Shown here: one piece after another, positions 1 through 5,446 of the stretch
Layout: every line of letters starts with the position of its first letter
Numbering within the stretch: the first letter of the stretch is position 1
Assembly: GCA_964479275.1 (NCBI GenBank)
Contig: CAYZLR010000151.1
Span: 1-5,530, forward strand
DNA: 5,530 nt
Origin: CALLPQ01 sp964479275
Lineage (GTDB): Bacteria > Pseudomonadota > Alphaproteobacteria > Caulobacterales > Parvularculaceae
Reading direction: 5' to 3'
The notes under the pieces: generated by a model
Database searches by the model: none
Told to the model about the DNA's origin: nothing
Seen by the model: only the letters and a program-made list of their open reading frames with translations
Program-made: the position numbers and the translations under genes

Positions 1-41
1 AATCAATTTTAAATAAGCAATATCAATGACTTGTGGATTCT

Positions 42-287
42 TCAGGGGCGACTATCTAACTTCTCACCAAAACGGTCAAATGCATCGACCTCACCATTTC
101 TTGTTATGTATTCAAGATGACTACGTGTCGATTTATTCGCCTTTGTAAAACCGGTGATTTTTGCCATGACTTCTGGAGCTCCCCCACTGACTCTAATCAT
201 CTGCTTTTTAGCATTCGCCATCCGCGCTTTTGATTTACCCGACTGAGCAAATATATAATCAAAAGCTTGGTCGGTCATCATTTTCAT
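42..287 (-). pseudogene. N-terminal fragment of a MOBP-type relaxase (mobilization nuclease)
   Basis: This gene encodes 81 residues that resemble the extreme N-terminus of plasmid relaxases, which nick oriT and stay covalently bound to the 5' end of the transferred strand. The segment APEVMAKITGF (37-47) followed by HLEYITRNGEV (57-67) is the typical first strand and motif I, with Y60 as the candidate catalytic tyrosine. Motif II (serine) and the HxDxxNxHxH metal-binding motif III are absent, because a TGA ends the frame after DSRP. Complete family members run to several hundred residues. The 41 bases beyond the stop do not restore a recognisable relaxase in any frame, although one frame is open to the window edge, so the break could be a deletion junction, an insertion or a frameshift. 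The start is supported by GAGGTG six bases upstream, inside the last codons of mobC. It is probably inactive alone. A deliberately short protein cannot be excluded. Confidence 0.68.
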
Positions 288-290
288 AAA

Positions 291-620
291 TCACACCTCA
301 CCATCTTCAACAAGGTACAACTTTTTAATTTCTTGGATTTCTTTGCAAGCTGCTTTGATTCCTACAATCAGCTCACGAATGGGAATAGCGCTCTCACTAG
401 CCTGTTGGCTGTGTAAAAGCTTCATGGCTTGACTCAGGTTGATCCCTACCTTCCTGAGTTGTGTAGAACTCTCATTTAAAGCCGTAAGATGATTGTCCGA
501 TATGCCCGTTTCATCTCTAGCTTTACGTTGCCTGATAGCGCCTCTAATCCATTTAGACCTATTCGGGGTAGGAACACTTAGCCACAGTTTATCTGGCATC
601 AAAATAAATCTTCTATTCAT
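291..620 (-). CDS. mobC: MobC-like relaxosome accessory protein
   Basis: This 109-residue protein is probably the oriT-binding accessory factor that helps a relaxase open and nick its origin. Residues 1-35 (a short strand around FILMPDKLWLSV, then a basic helix with SKWIRGAIRQRKAR) fit a ribbon-helix-helix DNA-binding fold. Residues 54-68, QLRKVGINLSQAMKL, match the MobC hallmark (usually LRRIGNNLNQLA). The length is normal for the family. It sits just upstream of a relaxase fragment and just downstream of an RP4-like nic sequence, the expected MobC context. The ATG at 620 has a weak purine-rich site (AGAGAG, eight bases upstream). The gene looks intact while its relaxase partner does not, so it may serve a relaxase supplied in trans. 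The family call rests on motif and context, since similarity is modest. Confidence 0.68.
   Translation of the reverse strand: MNRRFILMPDKLWLSVPTPNRSKWIRGAIRQRKARDETGISDNHLTALNESSTQLRKVGINLSQAMKLLHSQQASESAIPIRELIVGIKAACKEIQEIKKLYLVEDGEV
294..299 (-). promoter_or_regulatory. Ribosome binding site of the relaxase fragment, inside the mobC 3' end
   Basis: On the minus strand GAGGTG forms the last two sense codons of mobC (E-V) and lies six bases before the relaxase ATG at 287. Only three bases separate the mobC stop from that ATG, so the two genes should be translationally coupled. This also fixes the relaxase start. Confidence 0.65.
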
Positions 621-673
621 ATTTTCAGCTCTCTTTGAGTATTAAATTGTGGCGTAAATAGGCTAGTAACAAC

Positions 674-681
674 ATGCGCAT
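674..681. repeat. ATGCGCAT palindrome beside the nic sequence
   Basis: This perfect 8-bp palindrome lies six bases left of the nic core. A site for an accessory relaxosome protein is possible, but it may be chance. Confidence 0.3.
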
Positions 682-682
682 A

Positions 683-708
683 GAAGGCCTATCCTGCCTA
701 GGATTCTT
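683..708 (+). other. Candidate oriT with an RP4/IncP-type nic sequence
   Basis: CCTATCCTGCC at 688-698 fits the IncP-family nic consensus YATCCTG^Y and, from memory, equals the RP4 nic core. Cleavage is predicted between G696 and C697 on the plus strand. The site is embedded in imperfect dyad symmetry: CCTA 688-691 with TAGG 699-702, and ATCCT 691-695 with AGGAT 700-704. It lies between the replication gene and mobC, a usual oriT position. With this polarity the 5' leading end would carry the replication and regulator side first, and the mob genes would enter last, as is normal for mobilisable plasmids. The core match is seen directly; function is inferred. Confidence 0.66.
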
Positions 709-753
709 AAGCAGTGTTTATGTTTCTTTCTTCTAATTTGTGCGTTTTCTGAT

Positions 754-837
754 GTAGTAAAAAGGTAGTAAATTTGTAGTAAGTACCAAAAACATTTACG
801 TTAGGAATGTAGTAAATGTGTAGTAAAAACGTAGTAA
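754..837. repeat. Six GTAGTAA iterons in 11-bp phase
   Basis: GTAGTAA (minus strand TTACTAC) occurs at 754, 765, 776, 809, 820 and 831. Spacing is exactly 11 bp within each triplet and 33 bp between triplets, so all six share one helical face and two positions (787, 798) are empty. The 11-bp unit is roughly TGTAGTAAANN. The array starts two bases past the replication gene's stop codon. Iterons for that replication protein are the simplest reading. An operator controlling mobC or oriT is the alternative. No terminator or other gene is visible in the rest of 621-839. Confidence 0.72.
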
Positions 838-839
838 CC

Positions 840-1598
840 CTATTCATATTTCTTTTTGGTTAGCTCGTCTTCACGGACATATTTTAGTATTCGTTCTTCG
901 CTTAACCTCATCTGCTCTTTGTGCCTCTTTTCAGCTAACTCCGCTTTTTCTCTCTTTCTTTGAGAAAGAGTTAAATTCGAGAAATCTAATTCACCTTGTT
1001 TGTGTAGCATTAACAAATGTCGATAGAAGCCGACGAGATTTTCAACTTCTTTTTTTGATTCAGAAATAACATCTAATATTTTTTGAACTACAACAGAGTC
1101 TTCTTTATCAGACAGTTTTAATATTGACCTCTTTTGTTCCCGCAAAGCTTTCTTCGGCCAGCGAAGCTCATCCATTAGAGATTCATTTGTTGTAGTTGTT
1201 TCTTTGTTACTTGTATTCTTTTTAGCTTGTTTCTTTTGTAGTGGCGGTTTATCCACCTTTGGATTTTTCACTTTCTGGTTATCCACTTCCCGGTTTTCAG
1301 ACTGTGGTTCACCATAGACCTCATATAACGTACAAATGAAGCGTCCATCATTTCCTCTAACCGCGTTTCTTACCAAGTACCTATACGTTAATAGTTCGTC
1401 TACTATGCGGCGAATTTTGTGCTTTCCTGCAGGGCTGCTATTTATGAGGTGATTCATAATGACATTCCAATCTTTTGGCTTTTCTAGAAGAAAACACAGT
1501 AACCCTCGGGCCTCAAATGTTAGCCGACAATCCTCTAAAGTTTTATTTCCTATCACCGTAAAGTCTTTTTCATACTTACTTCGAAAGATGCTCTGCAT
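840..1598 (-). CDS. Replication-initiator-like winged-helix protein (phage O / DnaD-type)
   Basis: The product has 252 residues. Residues 26-82 (LTFEARGLLCFLLEKPKDW, then helices ending LTYRYLVR) match the N-terminal winged helix common in phage and plasmid replisome organisers, which bind origin DNA and recruit the helicase. Residues 100-118 hold five-residue repeats (ENREV, DNQKV, KNPKV, DKP) typical of the linker in these proteins. A Lys/Thr-rich hinge follows at 120-138, then a conserved-looking helical domain at about 145-200 and a charged C-terminal helix at 210-250. This layout recalls lambda O, whose gene contains the origin. The iterons immediately after the stop fit an initiator. 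The start at 1598 lacks a good ribosome site, and the gene lies 44 bases after the small regulator, probably in one operon. It could instead be a regulator with the same wHTH fold. Confidence 0.62.
   Translation of the reverse strand: MQSIFRSKYEKDFTVIGNKTLEDCRLTFEARGLLCFLLEKPKDWNVIMNHLINSSPAGKHKIRRIVDELLTYRYLVRNAVRGNDGRFICTLYEVYGEPQSENREVDNQKVKNPKVDKPPLQKKQAKKNTSNKETTTTNESLMDELRWPKKALREQKRSILKLSDKEDSVVVQKILDVISESKKEVENLVGFYRHLLMLHKQGELDFSNLTLSQRKREKAELAEKRHKEQMRLSEERILKYVREDELTKKKYE
1245..1304 (-). repeat. 15-bp tandem repeats within the replication gene, with DnaA-box-like words
   Basis: Three 15-bp units at 1245-1259, 1260-1274 and 1275-1289, plus a degenerate fourth at 1290-1304, encode the pentapeptides KVDKP, KVKNP, EVDNQ and SENR-type. 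Two units carry TTATCCAC on the plus strand (1249-1256 and 1279-1286), one base short of the DnaA box TTATCCACA. They may simply reflect a protein linker repeat. The placement between DNA-binding and C-terminal domains parallels the origin iterons inside lambda O. Confidence 0.5.
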
Positions 1599-1642
1599 AA
1601 CTAGAAATAACCTACATTAATTTGAATTGAAAAATGTGCTCA

Positions 1643-1861
1643 CTAAATTTCACCATCAATGATTTCTGCAATTTTGGAAGCATGAAAATACACCCGTCTA
1701 CCACGCTTAATCTTGGCTGCATTCATAGCTATAGAAAAATCAGACTTAGCGCTTAACGAAACTCTGAGCCCTTCTTTCGATCTATCAAAAACTTCTGCTA
1801 CAGCATTCATAGGCATTAAAGGCCCATACTTGCCTTGTAAGTACTCTAATGTTGTTTTCAT
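1643..1861 (-). CDS. Small AlpA/excisionase-like helix-turn-helix protein
   Basis: This is a 72-residue basic protein. Residues 17-37 (PMNAVAEVFDRSKEGLRVSLS) form a likely helix-turn-helix. Residues 50-68 (KIKRGRRVYFHASKIAEII) look like the wing and final helix of MerR-like excisionase/AlpA proteins, which act as DNA-bending excision factors or regulators of integrase genes on islands. PrtN-like activators have a similar size and layout. The start has a strong ribosome site (GAGGAAGG, 1864-1871). It is the first gene of the minus-strand set and faces the 389-residue protein across a 127-bp divergent region, so autoregulation and control of that promoter are plausible. No integrase is seen here, so a pure regulatory role is more likely than excision. 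Confidence 0.55.
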   Translation of the reverse strand: MKTTLEYLQGKYGPLMPMNAVAEVFDRSKEGLRVSLSAKSDFSIAMNAAKIKRGRRVYFHASKIAEIIDGEI

Positions 1862-1863
1862 AA

Positions 1864-1871
1864 CCTTCCTC
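1864..1871 (-). promoter_or_regulatory. Strong ribosome binding site of the small regulator
   Basis: The minus strand reads GAGGAAGG two bases before the ATG at 1861. It is purine-rich and the best Shine-Dalgarno candidate in the window; GAGG sits at optimal distance. Confidence 0.6.
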
Positions 1872-1872
1872 T

Positions 1873-1964
1873 AATTTCGTAAACTTTCTAAACCAATTAA
1901 CGCGCTTTATTATTTAACGCCTTACATTGGTTAGATTACCTTTATACGAAACTTCTACGAGACT
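1873..1964. promoter_or_regulatory. Candidate operators in the divergent control region
   Basis: TACGAAACT (1945-1953) and TACGAGACT (1956-1964) are direct repeats exactly 11 bp apart and end just before the extended -10 element. An inverted near-copy, AATTTCGTA (1873-1881), sits beside the start of the small regulator. This is the pattern expected of operators shared by two divergent genes; the HTH protein at 1643-1861 or the protein at 1989-3158 could bind. No binding can be shown from sequence. Confidence 0.42.
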
Positions 1965-1967
1965 AAA

Positions 1968-1976
1968 TGTTATACT
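1968..1976 (+). promoter_or_regulatory. Extended -10 promoter for the 389-residue gene
   Basis: TG-T-TATACT is a good extended -10 element. No convincing -35 is seen 17 bp upstream, where the TACGARACT repeats lie instead, suggesting activator dependence or extended -10 use. Transcription would begin near 1983, only about six bases before the ATG at 1989, so the message may be nearly leaderless even though an AGGT lies at 1981-1984. Confidence 0.45.
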
Positions 1977-1988
1977 TTTTAGGTTTAC

Positions 1989-3158
1989 ATGATCTATCCA
2001 GAAAACAAACTTTATCAATTTGAGATTTATCCTAATTGCGATGAAGGTTTTGCTATTGGTATTAAGTCCTTTCAGGAAGTACTCTTCGCTAACTACCCCA
2101 GAATTTCTCATACATTCCTTGGCCGAAGGTATTCGATCAAATCATTACTGGCAGAACACCTCGACAACCCGCTTGAAAAACTTCTTTCTACTTACTATGA
2201 GGATAAACATCGAGGAGTTTTTAAAGACTTCAAATTATCTGAAATATCTACTAAGTTTAATGATCGAACTGACCTAACACAAAACCAAAGGGTTTCTCGA
2301 TCCTTGAAATATTGGGATGATGAAATATATAGATTTTCAGTGCGACTCGATTTAGACAATGAGGATCCACAAGAATATTTAGGCTCTGAAGATATAGGTC
2401 ATCGATTATTGCCTACTCATGATTACTCTGAGATCGATAAGCCAACTGACTTAGATGTTATCCCGAGTCTGCAAGAACGATTTTACGGAACCATTGATAC
2501 TCTAAGACCACTCATCTACGAATTACAAAAGATTAAATCAGGCGTTTCTACGATTGCTGAATCTTCCGACAAGTCAGATAAGTCGACAACCACACGACGT
2601 TACCCAGAAGACGCCTATCCTACTTGTGCTCTGTGCTGGAGAAACACTGAACGTTACGAATTAAGAGATAATTTTAATAGTAATGATATTAATAAAAGCT
2701 CCGCAAAATTTTGTTATAAACATGCAATTAACGGTAAAGGGGGAAATAGTGAAAATTGGGCAAACTATATAAAAGGGCGTAAATATATGGCTAGATACTT
2801 GAAGGAAATTGATAACCTCTCAAGATACAATACAGAAAAGGATGAAGTTCGTTATCTAATTAAAATTTCTCGCATTAAAGAAGTTTTCGAGAAACAACAA
2901 GGTTTTTTATTCAACTCCGATGGCAAAGATGCTTTAGCATATTACCTAGTTAGATCAGGCTTAGATAACGATGGTTATCGACGGATATATAACGCTAAAT
3001 ATAAAGACGGTCTCAGTAATGCTCAAATTGCCAGAAAGTTTAATATTTCTCGGCAAGCCGTCGGTCAAACCCTGCGTAAAATAGAGCTGAAGTTACATGA
3101 TGTACATAAAAAAACAAACGCAGCAGAAACTTCTCTACTTCAGCGCACCCGAATATAA
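1989..3158 (+). CDS. Unrecognised protein with putative zinc site and C-terminal helix-turn-helix
   Basis: I cannot name this 389-residue protein. Residues 1-200 are acidic to neutral, with no membrane segment and no motif I know. At 211-217, PTCALCW begins a likely zinc-binding pair (C213, C216), completed by FCYKH (C242, H245), giving CxxC-x25-CxxxH. A basic stretch, YIKGRKYMARYLKEI (260-274), follows. Residues 341-369 (GLSNAQIARKFNISRQAVGQTLRKIELKL) are a clear helix-turn-helix of the sigma-region-4 / resolvase C-terminal type, so DNA binding is likely. No nuclease, integrase or polymerase catalytic motif is visible. It is transcribed divergently from the regulator-replication-mob set and could be a control or maintenance protein of the element. 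Its position suggests a core gene rather than cargo. Confidence 0.72.
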   Translation: MIYPENKLYQFEIYPNCDEGFAIGIKSFQEVLFANYPRISHTFLGRRYSIKSLLAEHLDNPLEKLLSTYYEDKHRGVFKDFKLSEISTKFNDRTDLTQNQRVSRSLKYWDDEIYRFSVRLDLDNEDPQEYLGSEDIGHRLLPTHDYSEIDKPTDLDVIPSLQERFYGTIDTLRPLIYELQKIKSGVSTIAESSDKSDKSTTTRRYPEDAYPTCALCWRNTERYELRDNFNSNDINKSSAKFCYKHAINGKGGNSENWANYIKGRKYMARYLKEIDNLSRYNTEKDEVRYLIKISRIKEVFEKQQGFLFNSDGKDALAYYLVRSGLDNDGYRRIYNAKYKDGLSNAQIARKFNISRQAVGQTLRKIELKLHDVHKKTNAAETSLLQRTRI

Positions 3159-3423
3159 TCCACGTTTATTGTTGCATTGTTAAAATTAAAAGCTTATCGG
3201 TATATTCACGCATCCTATATTATTTTTCGTAACTGATTTCGAAATCATCTCATTGGAAATACTGTGCTTCAGATATAGCATGGTTTAAAGATTCATGATC
3301 TAAATGTAAATGGGGACAGTGTCCGTCAAACTATTACAACTTCAATATGTCCCCTATTATTCAACGATTTGAAAAAATTTGAGATTAGTTTCATTTAATC
3401 GTATTTATATTAAATTTAAAAAT
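3159..3423. other. AT-rich intergenic region
   Basis: No gene or factor-independent terminator is visible on either strand. It contains a perfect 12-bp palindrome, GATTTCGAAATC (3235-3246), of unknown role, and the REP-like inverted repeat listed separately. Low GC and lack of coding signal suggest a junction or boundary zone. Confidence 0.5.
3312..3354. repeat. REP-like inverted repeat
   Basis: GGGGACA (3312-3318) pairs with TGTCCCC (3348-3354). The left arm also contains the small palindrome GGACA-G-TGTCC (3314-3324). The TGGGGACAGTGTCC word is typical of dispersed repeats associated with REP-type (TnpA-REP/RAYT) transposases in gammaproteobacteria. No transposase is present, so this is a non-autonomous copy or remnant. 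Confidence 0.5.
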
Positions 3424-3642
3424 ATGAAAAGATACTTAATTATTGCGGCAACAATAGCCTGGTTTCCAATGATCTACTTCGTAGCTTACTTCGGCGAGTT
3501 TGATCTGTGGGATATGAAAGCGACTCAGCTTATAACAACACTTCTATTTGCGGCCTCACTGATTTCTTGCATCGTGGCCATTTTCAATAAAGAAACAATT
3601 TTAGGAAAGCATGGGCAGGACAGTTTCAGCAAAATTGATTAA
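3424..3642 (+). CDS. Small two-helix membrane protein
   Basis: The 72-residue product starts MKRYLIIAATIAWFPMIYF and has two hydrophobic segments, at about residues 4-23 and 36-54, joined by an acidic loop (GEFDLWD, 24-30). A polar tail (NKETILGKHGQDSFSKID) follows. It should be an inner-membrane protein with both ends on one side; the family is unknown. I prefer the ATG at 3424 over an in-frame TTG at 3379, because the upstream codons encode a basic segment before the first helix and TTG is rare. Neither start has a good ribosome site. The last codons and stop lie inside the first tRNA-Phe-derived repeat, so the gene abuts an element boundary. If it is not expressed, 3159-3845 is a 687-bp gene-free stretch. 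Confidence 0.5.
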   Translation: MKRYLIIAATIAWFPMIYFVAYFGEFDLWDMKATQLITTLLFAASLISCIVAIFNKETILGKHGQDSFSKID

Positions 3643-3717
3643 TATAGATTTACGGTTTCAAATCACGACTAAAAATTCGCGTGTCAGCAGTTCGATTCTG
3701 TCCCTGGCCACCATTTT
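3634..3717 (+). repeat. Direct repeat copy 1: decayed tRNA-Phe 3'-half attachment site
   Basis: These 84 bp match 5447-5530 at 76 positions without gaps. From about 3667 to 3713 they correspond to the anticodon loop, variable loop, T arm (TTCGATT), acceptor strand CCTGGCC and ACCA of a tRNA-Phe gene. The anticodon triplet here is AAA rather than GAA, and the first T-stem pair is an A-C mismatch. There is no tRNA 5' half upstream, so no functional tRNA can form. Read as the junction of two elements integrated at tRNA-Phe. Confidence 0.72.
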
Positions 3718-3845
3718 CTTATTAAAAATCAAGACATTATAATAATCACTTTAATAGTTATATTATTCCGATAAATTTGAGTATTTTTCTGGGTAGCAAA
3801 TTTTAGTTTAGTTTCAACATCACAAGATTAAAAAATCACGCACGA
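3718..3845 (+). other. AT-rich leader of the KAP gene
   Basis: No gene is present. A possible -35, TTGAGT (3777-3782), is followed only by weak -10 candidates, such as TTTAGT at 3802. AATAAT/ATTATT arms near 3738-3768 could form an AT hairpin. No Shine-Dalgarno sequence is evident before the ATG at 3846. Promoter assignment is not secure. Confidence 0.3.
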
Positions 3846-5264
3846 ATGAAAACAAAACATCATAAAATAAAAGTCACAAAAGATGCTCCCTACAAATTTG
3901 ATGTTTTATCTCGAAAGAAAGATGTGGATAGTTTATCTCTCCTCTTAACAAACATTTCGTCTCCAACCGTTTTATCTATAAATGCTTCTTGGGGAGAAGG
4001 TAAAACAACTTTTATGGAAATGTTAAAAGTAAACTTAGATCAAAATAACTGTAAAACACTAACTTTCAGTGCTTGGGAAACTGACTTTTCCTGTGACCCA
4101 TTATTGGCATTTCTTGGTGAAATGGATTCCCAAATCACCTCATTAATTGGAGATGATAATAAAAAAGCAAAAGCATGGAAAGCGGCTAAAGCTGCAGGCT
4201 CTCATATCTTAAAGAGAACTGTTCCTGTAGCAATCAAATTAGGCACGCTGGGTATTGTTGATGACAAAGTGCTTGAAAAAGAAGCAGCAAACCTTACCAG
4301 CAAACTATCCACTGATCTTATTGATAAATATTCTGAAGAAAAAGATGCCATTAATAATTTTAAAAAAAATATAATTGAGGTGCTCACTACAGATTCTGGT
4401 GATCAAACCAAGCTGTATATTCTAATAGATGAGTTAGATCGCTGCAGGCCAACCTATTCGATAGAGTTTTTAGAAAGAATAAAGCACATTCTCGAAATTG
4501 AAGGTCTAGTTTTTGTTCTCGCAATGGACAAACTTCAGCTATCACATAGTATAAATGCCATTTACGGTCACAATTTCGATTCTTTAAATTACTTAAAACG
4601 TTTTATTGACATAGAATATTTATTACCAAAAACTAACATTAGAAATTTCATAGAGCAATTATCTAAATCTTACGACTTCCACGACTATTTTGAAACTACT
4701 AAAAACCATAAACTCGGGCTAGATAGTGAGGAATCATTAGTGTATGCGGTAACAGCTATTTCAACAGGTAAAGGGTTATCTCTAAGAGAAATAGAGCATC
4801 TATTCACGAAAATAAACTTAGCGTTTCTGTCTTCTTATAGAGGTGGTCCTGAGTTTCTGAAACAACCCATCTATACACCTCTTTTAGTGTATTTGATATA
4901 TCTTAAGGAATACCATAAAAACGTATACGACTCTTTTATACTAAACGATATTACCTGTGAAAAGCCAATAAAAATACTAATTGAACTTATACCCAATAAG
5001 CATGATGGTAATAATATACATTTCATTAATGCCATGATTGAAATTTGTTTAATAATGGCAAATCAAAACGAATATCGCTTAAGTGAAACTCCCCAAATTA
5101 TAAAACATAAAGAGGTAATGAATCGAAAATCAGATTCATTTGAATATAAATACGCTTGCATAATAATAAAAATAGCTCGCATGTATGAAACCTCCTTGTT
5201 ACACATTGATTTAAAGTCTATTGCTAGAAAAATATCTCTTACTAATAACTTTTATTTCACTTAA
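3846..5264 (+). CDS. KAP-family P-loop NTPase, candidate phage-defence protein
   Basis: This 472-residue STAND-type ATPase has Walker A NASWGEGKTT (46-55); the first glycine of GxxxxGKT is replaced by A47, a variant I believe also occurs in relatives. The FSAWETD motif (74-80) follows. Walker B is LYILIDELDRCRP (190-202), with D195/E196 and the KAP-type DRC-P. The FVLAMDKLQLSHSI segment (223-236) and KRFIDIEYLLP (251-261) complete the ATPase core. Residues 105-160 form a Lys/Ala-rich insertion without a convincing transmembrane helix, unlike many KAP proteins, so it is probably cytosolic or peripheral. Residues 270-472 are helical and match no domain I know. The start must be at or near 3846 because Walker A lies so early. 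KAP includes the F-plasmid exclusion protein PifA and QatA of the Qat system; here it is the only gene of an att-bounded unit, which suggests defence. The substrate or trigger is unknown. Confidence 0.85.
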   Translation: MKTKHHKIKVTKDAPYKFDVLSRKKDVDSLSLLLTNISSPTVLSINASWGEGKTTFMEMLKVNLDQNNCKTLTFSAWETDFSCDPLLAFLGEMDSQITSLIGDDNKKAKAWKAAKAAGSHILKRTVPVAIKLGTLGIVDDKVLEKEAANLTSKLSTDLIDKYSEEKDAINNFKKNIIEVLTTDSGDQTKLYILIDELDRCRPTYSIEFLERIKHILEIEGLVFVLAMDKLQLSHSINAIYGHNFDSLNYLKRFIDIEYLLPKTNIRNFIEQLSKSYDFHDYFETTKNHKLGLDSEESLVYAVTAISTGKGLSLREIEHLFTKINLAFLSSYRGGPEFLKQPIYTPLLVYLIYLKEYHKNVYDSFILNDITCEKPIKILIELIPNKHDGNNIHFINAMIEICLIMANQNEYRLSETPQIIKHKEVMNRKSDSFEYKYACIIIKIARMYETSLLHIDLKSIARKISLTNNFYFT

Positions 5265-5446
5265 TTCTTCGCACATGAAATTGTAATTCAAACACCTAGA
5301 CTCCGTGTAATAGGGCTATATCGGAATAAGCTACTATTTCGGTATACAAATTCAGTACACGTATAAGTTTTTATAACTTTCGCTAAATTAAGCTAACTTA
5401 CTGATTCTAAACTGTTACCGGTTACGCTTAACTACGCTATTAAACC
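5265..5446. other. Gene-free region at the right end of the cargo module
   Basis: I see no coding sequence. The segment contains the hairpin at 5318-5345 and a short GTTACCGGTTAC motif (5413-5424) just before the att repeat, which could be integrase or excisionase arm-site DNA, though that is only a guess from position. Confidence 0.4.
5318..5345. repeat. Hairpin after the KAP gene
   Basis: ATATCGGAATA (5318-5328) and TATTTCGGTAT (5335-5345) form an 11-bp stem, with two G-U pairs in the plus-strand RNA, around the loop AGCTAC. It begins 53 bases past the KAP stop. No T-tract follows, so it is at best a weak terminator. A protein-binding dyad is equally possible. Confidence 0.4.

Noticed and set aside
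1..10. AATCAATTTT at the window start as the inverted partner of AAAATTGATT at 3631-3640
   Set aside because: It is only 10 bp of AT-rich sequence, which is expected by chance at this composition, and no extended homology follows.
754..837. CRISPR-like array
   Set aside because: Repeat units are 7 bp with 4-bp gaps on an 11-bp grid. CRISPR repeats and spacers are far longer, and no cas gene is present.
1914..2111. 65-codon minus-strand frame across the divergent promoter
   Set aside because: It overlaps the promoter and the start of the well-supported plus-strand gene, and its composition shows no domain.
2020..2277. 85-codon plus-strand frame inside the 389-residue gene
   Set aside because: It is a shifted-frame overlap with no ribosome site or recognisable motif.
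3950..4330. Transmembrane insertion in the KAP ATPase
   Set aside because: The hydrophobic stretch around residues 126-138 is too short and is interrupted by lysine, so no membrane helix is supported.
4202..4387. 61-codon minus-strand frame opposite the KAP gene
   Set aside because: It is antisense to the Lys/Ala-rich insertion of the ATPase. Its Ser/Leu-rich content is the complement of that coding bias.
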